In this document: positions 18,701-27,038 of the stretch, piece after piece
How positions within the stretch are numbered: position 1 is the stretch's first letter
Layout of the letters: each line of letters begins with the position of its first letter
NCBI GenBank assembly: GCA_017407115.1
Contig: JAFQXD010000058.1
Coordinates: 1 to 47,609 of the forward strand
Direction: 5' to 3'
Origin: Methanobrevibacter sp.
Lineage (GTDB): Archaea; Methanobacteriota; Methanobacteria; Methanobacteriales; Methanobacteriaceae
Length of the DNA stretch: 47,609 bases
Made by a program: the position numbers and the translations under genes
The notes under the pieces: model-generated
Seen by the model: only the letters and a program-made list of their open reading frames with translations
The model's database searches: none
What the model was told of the DNA's origin: nothing

Positions 18701-21700
18701 GGATGCATAATTATTGTCAAAGCATGAATTTTCAATATAACTGGTTGCGGTGCTCACCAGATATAGCCCTCCACCTGTATTGGCGGAATCGTTAATAAAC
18801 TTACATCCGTTTAGATTCAAATCAAATAAGGAATAGATTCCTCCACCAGATTGTGTTGCAGTGGAGTTTATGAAACTACAGTTGTTTAAAGTGACATTGC
18901 GGCCTGCAACATAAATACCACCACCATTGATTGCAAATGTATTGTCGAAAACAATATTGCTTAAGACCACATTGTTAGCAGCAATATAAAAGGCAGTGGC
19001 CTTGGACAAACCATTGATAGTGTGTCCTTTACCGTCAATAGCAATTTGCTTGTCAATGAAAACACCGTATTCGCCATCATCATATTTCTCATCATAGGCA
19101 TAATCATGGTTCAGGACAATGGTTGATTTGTCTGATGCACGGTTAACCATATCCTGAATACCATTTAATGAATAGGATTCCTGACTGGAATCAACAGTGA
19201 AAGTGAATTGAATAACATTGGATTCAAAAACATTGTCCTTATATTGGGCAGATAAATTATGGACCCCATTATCCAAATTAAGGTTTAGGGATGCCAATCC
19301 ATCTTTAATTTGAGCATAATAGGTTTTGCCGTCAACATTGAATTTCACCAAACAATAATTGATGGAATCGATGCCGGCAAACTCATCGAAGCTAACTTTA
19401 ACATTGAAATTATTGGTATTAATGGTTTTGAATTCATTTGTACTAATATTAATGCTTGTAAGATGGATATTTTGAGTGAATGCCTTAATACATGCCACAT
19501 GGCAGCTGTCGGCATAATCATAGAGGTCATACCATGTTTCACCGTCCAAACTTACAAATGAAAGGTCAGCAGTGAATGTCTTTTTAGTAATTTCCTCTGC
19601 ATAACAAACAGGAATGCAGCTGTATCCATCAATGTTGTGATTGTGAATGGCAATAGTAAACTTGTCGTCCTTGTCAAGCTGGATAAAGTTTTTGAAAGGT
19701 ATAGTGTAATATCCGGCAGCGGAAGTTCCGTTTTGGGCAAATACAAACTGGTCATTTACATAAACGGATACTGTGTAATTTGTTTGAGTGTCGAAATAGG
19801 TTGAAAATGCTGATAAAAGACTATCGTCTTCGGCAACAAAAGTGTTTTTGAAATGGATTGAACCCTGATAATGGTAGAACTGACTTACACCTGCAAAATC
19901 ATACTGATAAATCTTATCATACGGATTCACATCACTGAAGATAAATGTATATGCATGCATTCCAGGATCAATCTGCTCTGAGATTTTCTGACTGTAGGCA
20001 AGATAGCCGAAACCGTCATTTTCCCAATCTCCACCATAACTGTTTTTGAATATCCATGCACCGTTTGCATCGTTTCCAAGACTATCCTTTCCGTTATAGC
20101 TGTCATCCCAGCCGACAAGGGAGACTGCGTGATAGTCTTTTCCCCATTTAAACATTACTGAAACAGCACCGTAGTCCCTTATTGCCATTTTATACAATGC
20201 ATTGTCTGTGCTGTCGTGGCGAACAGGTAAAAACTTGATGTTTTGAATATGGAACATCGGATTTTGCAAAACGGATATTGATGAAAAATCATCATAGCCT
20301 TCTGCAGACTCATCAATAGGGCCGAGCCAGCTTGTCAGGTAGCTCATAATCATTGAGTCATAACCTGCAAAGTTGGTTTCGATTTTTATTCCGTATACGG
20401 AATATGCCGCCATCAGATTTTTAGCGTTTTCCTCTGAAAAATCATATGTGACGCCTGTTGCCTTTTTAAGACATGTCTCAAGAGTTGCAAGGCCTGCAAA
20501 AGCCCAGCAGTTACCTCCGTTCTTTTGGTCCTTGACTGAACTGACATAGCCGTAATCATTGGAATTGTAATAAGACGGCAACGCTCCTATGGCAGATGAT
20601 GAATCATTTAACTGACCGTCAATCAATGATACTGGGATTAATGAATTGGCATCATAAAGGTTATCTGATTTGATGCTTAAAATTGACTTTTCAAAATCCA
20701 CATTAGTTGTTACGGTAAAGTAATAATCGTTATTGACAGCAATTTCAGACAGGTCTATGCTATATGTTTTAACAATGTTTCGCCCTTCAAAGAGACTATC
20801 TCTTGAACCAGTATATACATTAGTACTACTATCCCTATCAAAATATGTATAAATATTTAAATCTTCAATCAAATAGAAATTCAAAACCGGATTTACAAAC
20901 TCCTCGCTGATTCCTATTATAGCGGAAACATTGCGAACCACATTGCCTGTGGCAATTGAAGTTAAATATGAATAATCATCACGGTCATAAATCATTATAT
21001 TGGCCAAACCGTCATGAACCTCGAAAACTGAATATGGCATATATAAAGATGAAGATTCGCTGGAGGACAGCTGATAGAATAAAGGGTTACTTATCAAATA
21101 ATACTCTTCACCATTCAAAGTTGCCCTCAACTCAGCAATAAGATGATACTCATTTCCAAATGAATTATACTTCTCCAATCCTACAGAATCCACGGAATCT
21201 ATGAAGCCATGATTACTGGATCCGATTGTTTCTTTCTTTCCATCAAAAAATATGCTGGATCCTTCCTGAGCAAAGCAGTCCCCGAAATGATTACTATATA
21301 AATTAAAGCTATTCGGAATCCTGGTATAAATGGCTCCACCAACTGAAGCGTGGCTTACATAAAACCAGTTTGTGTACAGGTCTATGGTACCGTAGATATC
21401 ATAAATGGAACCTCCATAACAATTTGCAAAATTATTAAGGAATTTAGTATGATATAAATCCAAAACTGAATTTACATTGCAGATTGCACCACCAAATTCA
21501 GCACTGTTACGATTGAAGGTTGTATCGAAAACGTACATTTCACTTTTTGAACTGTAAATTGCACCTCCACCATCAATTAATGATATTGAATCATTGAAAT
21601 TGCTTTCTTCAATGGATATGCGGGAATTCAATGAAGCGATGCATCCTCCAAAACTAAAGGATACTGAACTGTTAAAATTGCATCTGAATATGAAGATATC

Positions 21701-23767
21701 AGAATCTTCACAATAGAGTGTACCTCCGTAATAAGAAGTATAATCATTATATCTGCCTGAAGTGGAATCCACCTCATCGGAAACACTAAACGGATTAAAG
21801 TGAGTATTATACATATTTAAATTAGAATTTCTACAATAAATTGCGCCTCCTTTATAGGTAGCAGAATAATACATGAAATTAGTATTGGAAATGAAAATAT
21901 CTGAATTTATAGCTGCAATAGCTCCGCCATTAAAAGTATCATAAAGATTCATGAAATAACAAGCGTCCAACATTAGGGTAGATTTAACATTATCCGGAGT
22001 ATCGCAAACAATCACTCCTCCATAAGTGCTGTCAAAATAACCTGAACCTGATGGAATCTCCGGAAGATTGTCCTCATCAAATACGTCATTTCTTCCAAAA
22101 GAAACATCCTTTGCAAATAATGTGGCCTGATTGAGAATATTTGCATTATTTATCTGCAGGTTCTTTAACTCAAGGTAGGAATTTTGTGGGATTATAAAGT
22201 CATACTGATTGGAAATCCAACAGTTAATTATCGCTCTTGAAGTTTTACCGATTAACCTTGCATCGAAAATTACACATGTGCCGTTGAAATCATATGTTCC
22301 CTCTTCAAAGTAAGCGGTGACCCCTGGAGTGATTCTATCAGCATATAAATATTTATAAGGATTGTCTTCAGATCCATTACCGTCATATGCTGCGGATGCA
22401 TCAAAGTAAATGATATTTCCAACAAATGATGAATTTGAAATTACGGTATTGAATGTGTCATTGCCTGAACCGTTTGCAATGTTATCTTTAAAAAGACAGT
22501 CAGTTGCAGTTTCACCATACATCGCACCACCATTTTCTGTTGCCTCATTAGCTATAAAATAACAATTTTTTGCTTCTATTTTATAAGTGGCACCTCCATT
22601 ACGGGCAGAATTGCTTATAAAATCACAATCTTTTACATTACTACCAGCATATATCGCACCACCAAAACCTGCATAATTTCCTAAAAAAGTACAATTTATA
22701 GTAATGAAACTATCATATATTGCACCGCCATAATCCGCATAGTTTCTTATGAAAGTACAGTTCCTAGAGGTACTGTCACATGATGCGCCACCAAAAATTG
22801 CGAAATTTTCAGTGAAAATACAATTTGTAGCACGACCATACTTGATTGCACCTGCATAGTCTGCAGAGTTTTCAGTGAAACTGCAATTCACACATGTTGC
22901 ACTACGGGCTGCACCCGCTTCCCATACTGCCCTGTTTCGAGTGAAATTACAATTTACAACACTATCTTCAAAAGAGAAGTAAACTGCTCCACCTACATTT
23001 GCGGAATTTTCTGTGAAGGTACAGTCACTAATAGTGGTTTTCACATTTGAACCATAGTAAATTGCACCCCCATCAAGATTTGCATTATTTCTCATGAAAG
23101 TACAATTCACAATAGAACCATAAGTTGTCGCAATGGCTGCGCCTCCGCGATAGGTTGCATAGTTTTCAGTGAAGCTGCAATTCACACATGAAGCGCCGGA
23201 TGCGGCACCTGCATTGCTTGCAGTGTTTTGTATGAAAGAACAGTTCACATAATAACCTTCTCTTACCGCACCACCATAGGCCACAGCAGAATTGTTTATG
23301 AAAGTACAGTTATAAGCAGTACAATCACCACTGACGGCACCTCCATCGGTAACTGATTTAGCGTTGATGAAGACAATGTCATGCAGGACAACATTCTCAG
23401 CATCTATCAAGAAAATCCTTGCGAAATTATTTCCATTCAACGTATGGCCATTTCCCCAAATGGTGAGAGAGCGAGTGATATTGATGCCCTCATTAAAGCC
23501 AGCATCACCATTTGGATTAAATGTATAATCATCATTCAAATAAATATCGGCATTATCATTGCCATTTATATCCTCATTCAAATCGGTGAAAGACTTTTGT
23601 GTTACATTAACAACATCTGTGTCCTCTGAAATTGCAATATCAACATTTTGCGTTGTTGACTCACCGGCAATTTCTGTTGTTTGATTCAAGTCATTTGCAC
23701 TGACAGAAGATATGGTTCCAATCATTAATATTAATAATAAAATTAAATAAACCCTTTTGTCAAACAT
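15773..23767 (-). CDS. Giant surface protein: beta-helices, papain-like protease, lectin-like domain, Ig repeats (copy 1)
   Basis: 2664 aa, intact. Signal peptide (MFDKRVYLILLLILMIGTIS, cleavage after VSAN). Approximate layout: TDLN module and first beta-helix (57-440); a second beta-helix beginning at FDASAAYDGNG (457-850); a papain-like (peptidase C1A) domain (1055-1290) with Gln1081, Cys1087 (GGNCWAFAG), His1213 (DYHAVSLVGWDD) and Asn1242 (WIFKNSYGGDW), so all catalytic residues are present; a lectin-like domain (1290-1400); a short Ig-like domain (1420-1525); a third long beta-helix (1530-2330) rich in FINNSAxxGGAIY coils; and C-terminal Ig-like domains with GKTYSAKTNSKGKATF and the tail VTITVK. 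It is likely wall-associated and outside the cell. The protease may cleave host or microbial surface proteins, process neighbouring surface proteins, or act on itself (inference). It has an extra N-terminal beta-helix compared with its paralogue at 27039-33668. Confidence 0.88.
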   Translation of the reverse strand: MFDKRVYLILLLILMIGTISSVSANDLNQTTEIAGESTTQNVDIAISEDTDVVNVTQKSFTDLNEDINGNDNADIYLNDDYTFNPNGDAGFNEGINITRSLTIWGNGHTLNGNNFARIFLIDAENVVLHDIVFINAKSVTDGGAVSGDCTAYNCTFINNSAVAYGGAVREGYYVNCSFIQNTASNAGAASGASCVNCSFTENYATYRGGAAIATTYGSIVNCTFMRNNANLDGGAIYYGSNVKTTISDCTFTENSANVGGAVYFSFEDSVVNCNFTRNRAVWEAGAARSATCVNCSFTENSADYAGAIKYGRATNCIFTENFAIFGGASCDSTSRNCTFIRNYADYGGAIYDSFITINCTFLGNYAGFGGAIYAGSNVKDCDFISNSARNGGATYKIEAKNCYFIANEATENGGAMYGETATDCLFKDNIANGSGNDTFNTVISNSSFVGNIIYFDASAAYDGNGSEDNPYKYLYADRITPGVTAYFEEGTYDFNGTCVIFDARLIGKTSRAIINCWISNQYDFIIPQNSYLELKNLQINNANILNQATLFAKDVSFGRNDVFDEDNLPEIPSGSGYFDSTYGGVIVCDTPDNVKSTLMLDACYFMNLYDTFNGGAIAAINSDIFISNTNFMYYSATYKGGAIYCRNSNLNMYNTHFNPFSVSDEVDSTSGRYNDYTSYYGGTLYCEDSDIFIFRCNFNSSVSFSFGGCIASLNSRISIEESNFNDSISLIDGGGAIYSSKSEMYVFDTTFNRNSAEFGGAICNVNSVLDLYHTKFLNNFANCYGGSIYDIYGTIDLYTNWFYVSHASVGGAIYTRIPNSFNLYSNHFGDCFAQEGSSIFFDGKKETIGSSNHGFIDSVDSVGLEKYNSFGNEYHLIAELRATLNGEEYYLISNPLFYQLSSSESSSLYMPYSVFEVHDGLANIMIYDRDDYSYLTSIATGNVVRNVSAIIGISEEFVNPVLNFYLIEDLNIYTYFDRDSSTNVYTGSRDSLFEGRNIVKTYSIDLSEIAVNNDYYFTVTTNVDFEKSILSIKSDNLYDANSLIPVSLIDGQLNDSSSAIGALPSYYNSNDYGYVSSVKDQKNGGNCWAFAGLATLETCLKKATGVTYDFSEENAKNLMAAYSVYGIKIETNFAGYDSMIMSYLTSWLGPIDESAEGYDDFSSISVLQNPMFHIQNIKFLPVRHDSTDNALYKMAIRDYGAVSVMFKWGKDYHAVSLVGWDDSYNGKDSLGNDANGAWIFKNSYGGDWENDGFGYLAYSQKISEQIDPGMHAYTFIFSDVNPYDKIYQYDFAGVSQFYHYQGSIHFKNTFVAEDDSLLSAFSTYFDTQTNYTVSVYVNDQFVFAQNGTSAAGYYTIPFKNFIQLDKDDKFTIAIHNHNIDGYSCIPVCYAEEITKKTFTADLSFVSLDGETWYDLYDYADSCHVACIKAFTQNIHLTSINISTNEFKTINTNNFNVKVSFDEFAGIDSINYCLVKFNVDGKTYYAQIKDGLASLNLNLDNGVHNLSAQYKDNVFESNVIQFTFTVDSSQESYSLNGIQDMVNRASDKSTIVLNHDYAYDEKYDDGEYGVFIDKQIAIDGKGHTINGLSKATAFYIAANNVVLSNIVFDNTFAINGGGIYVAGRNVTLNNCSFINSTATQSGGGIYSLFDLNLNGCKFINDSANTGGGLYLVSTATSYIENSCFDNNYASTHGSAIYVSGVGTTLVSSTDFTDNSAKYNGGAVFSAVKRNNFTDCNFVNNSARSGGAIFSNAKFNEIANCRFLNNSVLESGGAITVHSNINIYNSDFINNSVTDKNPYDYGAFGGYGGGAIYSYQNLNVYDSNFINNTVVTSGGAIYTSEYLNVYRSTFINNSASRSGGAVHNSIWQMFRTNMGITQFSETHFYDSLFIDNTAGDNGGAISSSSLVQNCTFINNSGSNDGGALYDAKVVNCSRFINNSANYGGAIFYIGLVPFYSYDSVFIDNHAEATGGAIYSNLFETLLAQVVSNVFIRNGSFINNSANYGGAIYSLSDMDIYSSSFINNFANYGGVVATSGNGCIYFCNFTENHADAGGVYMSDGNVDMHDSSFSYNSAVWGAVIYINGNISIDSCNFTNNCANKSGGVVYGNDKCDVANSYFANNSARTAAGIYSINGVFIADSIFANNSVSYSGGAIYSAGECLVFNCEFYENSANYGGAITSDGTEYEVISSINVSSCRFSGNLANYSGGAVYMGGTGMVNGSMFDGNKAMFGGAIYLGYNGTGNVKTSCFNNNSAEYGGAIFSNAPDEQNIAYADISLCNFTQNYANTSGGAVYFDGRCVISNSTFLENCARRGTTIFSKAYLDLRNSNIKSRQNNDSIYFAYHYYENHDCYGDLVLKNNKFDVESVAICFSEDELPYKYPLNIVFSNITVTKGQFVLVCHLEDEYGNRFFGCGDLNLTLVDQNKNIINLRLKDDFDLGGYFLNTSSIAYANYSLSGKISAGHPDNYVVHDGSLTVGDGSNRTYVMLSSSGLTKVYGNTKKLTVTLKDANGNPIANTYVYIKLNGKTTKVKTGSDGKASLAVSLVPKTYTATISYYGSDDCYPATKTVKVVIKKATPKIYASKKTFNLNVKTKKYTITLKNNKGKVIKNAQVKIKVNGKTYSAKTNSKGKATFNINKLAKKGSFKSKITYSGSKYYNKVTKTVTITVK

Positions 23768-23790
23768 AATTAAACTTATATTTTTTGAAA

Positions 23791-23800
23791 TATTTAAATC
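23791..23800 (-). promoter_or_regulatory. TATA box, giant protease-adhesin copy 1
   Basis: GATTTAAATA on the minus strand, centre about 28 bases before the ATG at 23767, with no ribosome binding site between: a leaderless arrangement as in its three sister genes. Confidence 0.5.
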
Positions 23801-24023
23801 AATTGTCTAATTGAACTTCCAAATAATGGACTTTACATATTTTCTAAAAACATTATTCAAAAAAACAATGAAAAACACTAATTTTTTTCAATTTTTAAAA
23901 ATTAAATAAAATAATCAAAAAAATCTGAAAATGTTATTGATATACAAGCAAAAGTAGTTATATAATGAATAGTATATTATATTACATATAAATGAATTCA
24001 TTACATTCGATGAACATTTAATT

Positions 24024-24052
24024 ATATGCTGATTCAGTCGGCATATCGATAT
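24024..24052 (+). promoter_or_regulatory. Inverted repeat and palindrome upstream of the Pro-Asn-Pro-Asp protein
   Basis: atatgc (24024-24029) pairs with gcatat (24041-24046) around a tgattcagtcg core, and an overlapping 10-bp palindrome atatcgatat spans 24043-24052. It ends just before the GGTGA at 24054, so it could be an operator or a 5' UTR hairpin. The paralogue at 34858 lacks it. Confidence 0.3.
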
Positions 24053-24063
24053 TGGTGAAAAAT

Positions 24064-25158
24064 ATGAAATTTAAGCATTTTTTTGCATTAGTCCTTCTCC
24101 TAACAGTCATGTTCTCACTCGGAACTGCTGTAGCCGGTGAAAATATTGACTGTAATGCAAGTTCTTCAGATGATGCTTCACCTATTGCCTTTGAGGATCA
24201 AACTCCCATTACTGCTTTAGGTACAAGTGCTGACGGACTTGTCGATTCCTCTTCAAGCAACGATGAAGTTGATTTGTCTGTCGATATGGAACTGGGAGAC
24301 ATCACAAGGGAAACTTTCGCCATTAACAATATGACTTTTGAAATTCCGATAATCATTACTGTCAGCGCCAATAATGGGACTGCACACAATGTAAAGGTTT
24401 ACCACAACATATCTGATGACTTTAAATACATATCATCTAATGCAACTATTGGTAAATATAATCATGAAAGCGGCATCTGGGAAATTGGCGAACTGAACAG
24501 CAATTCAGTGGCAACACTGACAATTTTGACAAAACTGGAAAAAAGCGGAACATTTCTCATATATGTTAATGCAACAACTGATTCCAAGGACATAGACATA
24601 ACAAACAATGACTTAATTTGTACCATTACAGCCAATACAAGAATTTTATCAAATACTACCAGGACCAGTGCCAATCAGGGCGGAGCTAATCACGGTTCAT
24701 ATGGAAACAACCGAGGTCCAGGAGTTGTAAAGCGAGAGGACAATACACAGACTTATCCGGATACAATTCCACGTCCTTCTCCTAATCCAAATCCGGACCC
24801 AAATCCGGACCCAAACCCAAATCCAAACCCTGACCCAAATCCGGACCCAAACCCAGATCCTAACCCGGACCCAAACCCAGATCCTAACCCAGACCCAAAT
24901 CCGGATCCAAATCCTGATCCTAACCCAGACCCTGAAGAGCCAATTGATGAAGGAAACTTAATTAAATCAACTGAATCATTAACCAGTGCTATTTTAGGAG
25001 TATTGAGTAGTATTTTTGATTCAAATTCTAGTGAATTACCAACTGACGTCGTTAAAGCCATAGCTGCTCAAGACTATACAAAAATCCCTATTTTGATTTT
25101 TGCGGTGTTTTTAATTTCACTATTAGGTATTGTTGGTTACGATAAAATAAATTCTTAA
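24064..25158 (+). CDS. Secreted, C-terminally anchored proline-repeat protein (copy 1, inverted)
   Basis: 364 aa. Signal peptide ([20 protein letters not shown], cleavage near AVAG). Residues about 85-200 form a DUF11-like / COG1361-type Ig domain ([12 protein letters not shown] ... [20 protein letters not shown] ... [18 protein letters not shown]). A stalk of PNPD repeats follows (about 240-290), then a C-terminal transmembrane helix ([19 protein letters not shown]). A protein like this would stand out from the membrane through the wall. The start is at 24064 because GGTGA (24054-24058) lies 5 bases upstream; a GTG-type start at 24052 is unlikely. Paralogue of 33782-34858, but on the opposite strand relative to the rest of its cassette. 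Confidence 0.85.
   Translation: MKFKHFFALVLLLTVMFSLGTAVAGENIDCNASSSDDASPIAFEDQTPITALGTSADGLVDSSSSNDEVDLSVDMELGDITRETFAINNMTFEIPIIITVSANNGTAHNVKVYHNISDDFKYISSNATIGKYNHESGIWEIGELNSNSVATLTILTKLEKSGTFLIYVNATTDSKDIDITNNDLICTITANTRILSNTTRTSANQGGANHGSYGNNRGPGVVKREDNTQTYPDTIPRPSPNPNPDPNPDPNPNPNPDPNPDPNPDPNPDPNPDPNPDPNPDPNPDPNPDPEEPIDEGNLIKSTESLTSAILGVLSSIFDSNSSELPTDVVKAIAAQDYTKIPILIFAVFLISLLGIVGYDKINS
24781..24932 (+). repeat. PNPD stalk repeat (about 12-bp units)
   Basis: Imperfect tandem 12-base units such as ccaaatccggac encode Pro-Asn-Pro-Asp. All units are multiples of six bases, so length can vary in frame. Confidence 0.85.
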
Positions 25159-25374
25159 ATTTTTTTATTTTTTCTTTTTTTCTTTAATTTGCGCATTTCA
25201 AATTTTCTGCATTTCTAATGATTATCCTATGCCACTATACTTATTTTTGAATTGATTAAACAACATACTAAAAGATGAAAGTGCATTTTTATTTATGATC
25301 TATGTGATATTATCAAATGTGGATGAAAAACAAGTGAAATGTTGTAATGAAATGTATAAAAAAATAAAAAAAGA

Positions 25375-25397
25375 ACGTAGATAAAAATTATCTACGT
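25375..25397 (-). terminator. Terminator between convergent genes
   Basis: Perfect 10-bp stem acgtagataa / ttatctacgt with a 3-base loop, two bases after the stop of the minus-strand gene and followed on that strand by a long T-rich tract (25355-25374). The plus-strand gene ending at 25158 has its own T-rich end (25160-25185). Confidence 0.8.
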
Positions 25398-25399
25398 AA

Positions 25400-26944
25400 T
25401 TATTTAACTGTTATTTTAACTGATTTGGTAACTTTATTGTAATAGCCGTTACCTGCAAATGTTATTGTTGATGGGAAAGATCCTTTTTTATTCAATTTGT
25501 TAAAATTAAATGTTGCCTGACCTTTAGAATTGGTTTTAGCAGTATAGGTTTTACCATTCACCTTCATTTTAACATTTGTATTTTTAACAACACCGCTTTT
25601 ACTGCCTTTTACAGTTATGGTATATTTTTTTGTTGCTTTGACTTTGAATTGTTTGGCCGATGCCGTAATTTTAACAGTATCCTTTTTAACAATCAATTTC
25701 ATTGTATTGCTTCCGGCAAAAATGGTATTGTTTTGATCGGAAGTTATTGATACTCCGGAGTAAGTTCCAGAAGGAACATTGACAGCAAAGGAGGCTATTC
25801 CATTTGCATTTGTCTTTGCTGAAAGTGTTTTATAAGTGCTGCCTGTTTTTATCTTAACTTTAACGTTGATACCAGATATTGGAGTTCCATCAAGAGTTTT
25901 AGTGACTTTGACAGTCAACTTTTCCCCATATGTGATTGTTGATTTTGAAGGTGTTAGCTTTACGGTATAATAACATTGACCCAATTCAGCATAATCCTCT
26001 GCACTATAATCTCCATCATAATCCACTAAAGATCCTTTCCACATGTTGTTCCCCTTATGCTGTGATGCATAAGATTCAATGAACAAGTTTCCATTTGATA
26101 AACAGCTATATAACGCTCCGCCATACATTGCGGAATTAGAAACGAACTCAGATTTTTCAACCAGACAATAGGTAGATTCATCATTAAAGATTGCGCCTCC
26201 AACAGTAACAGCGGAGTTTGATAAGAAATAAGAATTGATTATGGTTGCATTGTTTGTGGTGTATATTGCACCTCCGCAATTGGCATTACAATAAACAAAA
26301 TTAGAATTTTTAACTATTAAAGAACCATAAGCGAATATTGCTCCTCCTGCTGGAATATTATTTGATTTAACCTCATTTCTTAAAAAATAACAGCCATCAA
26401 CTACAAGACTGCGAGTTGAATAAATTGCACCACCTCGATTTTGTGCAGTAGAATACCATAGATTACAATTTTTTAAAGTTAAATCCCCATAATTACTAAT
26501 AGTTCCACCGTTAGTCATATGCACGGCAGCGTCCTTTGAATTAACAAATTTAACGTCCTTAATAGTTACTTTGGCATCACCGGCAATGACAAAAACACGT
26601 GCACCATTTCCAAAAATGGTATTATTATTACCATAAATTGTCAAGTTCTTATCGATTCTTATTCCTTCATAAAAACTACCATCGCTTGAACTGGTATAAG
26701 AATAATTCTTATCCAGAGTTACTGTTTTGGAACTTTGAGAAATTATTTGGTTCAATTGCGTGAAAGTACCATCGCTTCCCTCTTCTAAAGTTACATCCTC
26801 TGTCTGTCCTAATTCACCATCAATTGATGCTTCATCACCAACTACCTCATCAGTAGCATTAAAATCAGATGCGCTGACTGTAGATAAAGCAGTGATTGCA
26901 AAAATCAGTAAAACTAAAACAAAAACACATCTTTTATTAAACAT
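25400..26944 (-). CDS. Adhesin-like beta-helix / Ig protein (cassette copy 2)
   Basis: 514 aa, complete. Signal peptide (MFNKRCVFVLVLLIFAITAL, cleavage after VSAS). Beta-helix about residues 60-310 with the entry motif TFTQLNQIISQ, NLTIYGNNNTIFGNGARVF, then GGAIYS, GGAIFA, GGAIYT, GGAIFN, GGALYS coils. Two Ig-like domains (about 325-514); the second carries GKTYTAKTNSKGQATF and ends KSVKITVK. It parallels the 523-aa protein at 14052-15623 domain for domain, and both lie just downstream of a papain-domain giant. Leaderless-type promoter. Probable wall-bound adhesin; ligand unknown. Confidence 0.85.
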   Translation of the reverse strand: MFNKRCVFVLVLLIFAITALSTVSASDFNATDEVVGDEASIDGELGQTEDVTLEEGSDGTFTQLNQIISQSSKTVTLDKNYSYTSSSDGSFYEGIRIDKNLTIYGNNNTIFGNGARVFVIAGDAKVTIKDVKFVNSKDAAVHMTNGGTISNYGDLTLKNCNLWYSTAQNRGGAIYSTRSLVVDGCYFLRNEVKSNNIPAGGAIFAYGSLIVKNSNFVYCNANCGGAIYTTNNATIINSYFLSNSAVTVGGAIFNDESTYCLVEKSEFVSNSAMYGGALYSCLSNGNLFIESYASQHKGNNMWKGSLVDYDGDYSAEDYAELGQCYYTVKLTPSKSTITYGEKLTVKVTKTLDGTPISGINVKVKIKTGSTYKTLSAKTNANGIASFAVNVPSGTYSGVSITSDQNNTIFAGSNTMKLIVKKDTVKITASAKQFKVKATKKYTITVKGSKSGVVKNTNVKMKVNGKTYTAKTNSKGQATFNFNKLNKKGSFPSTITFAGNGYYNKVTKSVKITVK

Positions 26945-26968
26945 GATTAATAATATTTAGTTTAACAA

Positions 26969-26976
26969 ATATAAAA
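26969..26976 (-). promoter_or_regulatory. TATA box, 514-aa adhesin gene
   Basis: TTTTATAT on the minus strand, centre about 28 bases upstream of the ATG at 26944. The intervening bases end AATATTATTAATCATG, close to the copy 1 gene. Confidence 0.5.
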
Positions 26977-27038
26977 CTATTTAATCTGATTCGATTCTAG
27001 AAAAAACATGAATATTTTAAAAAAAAAGTAAATAACAA

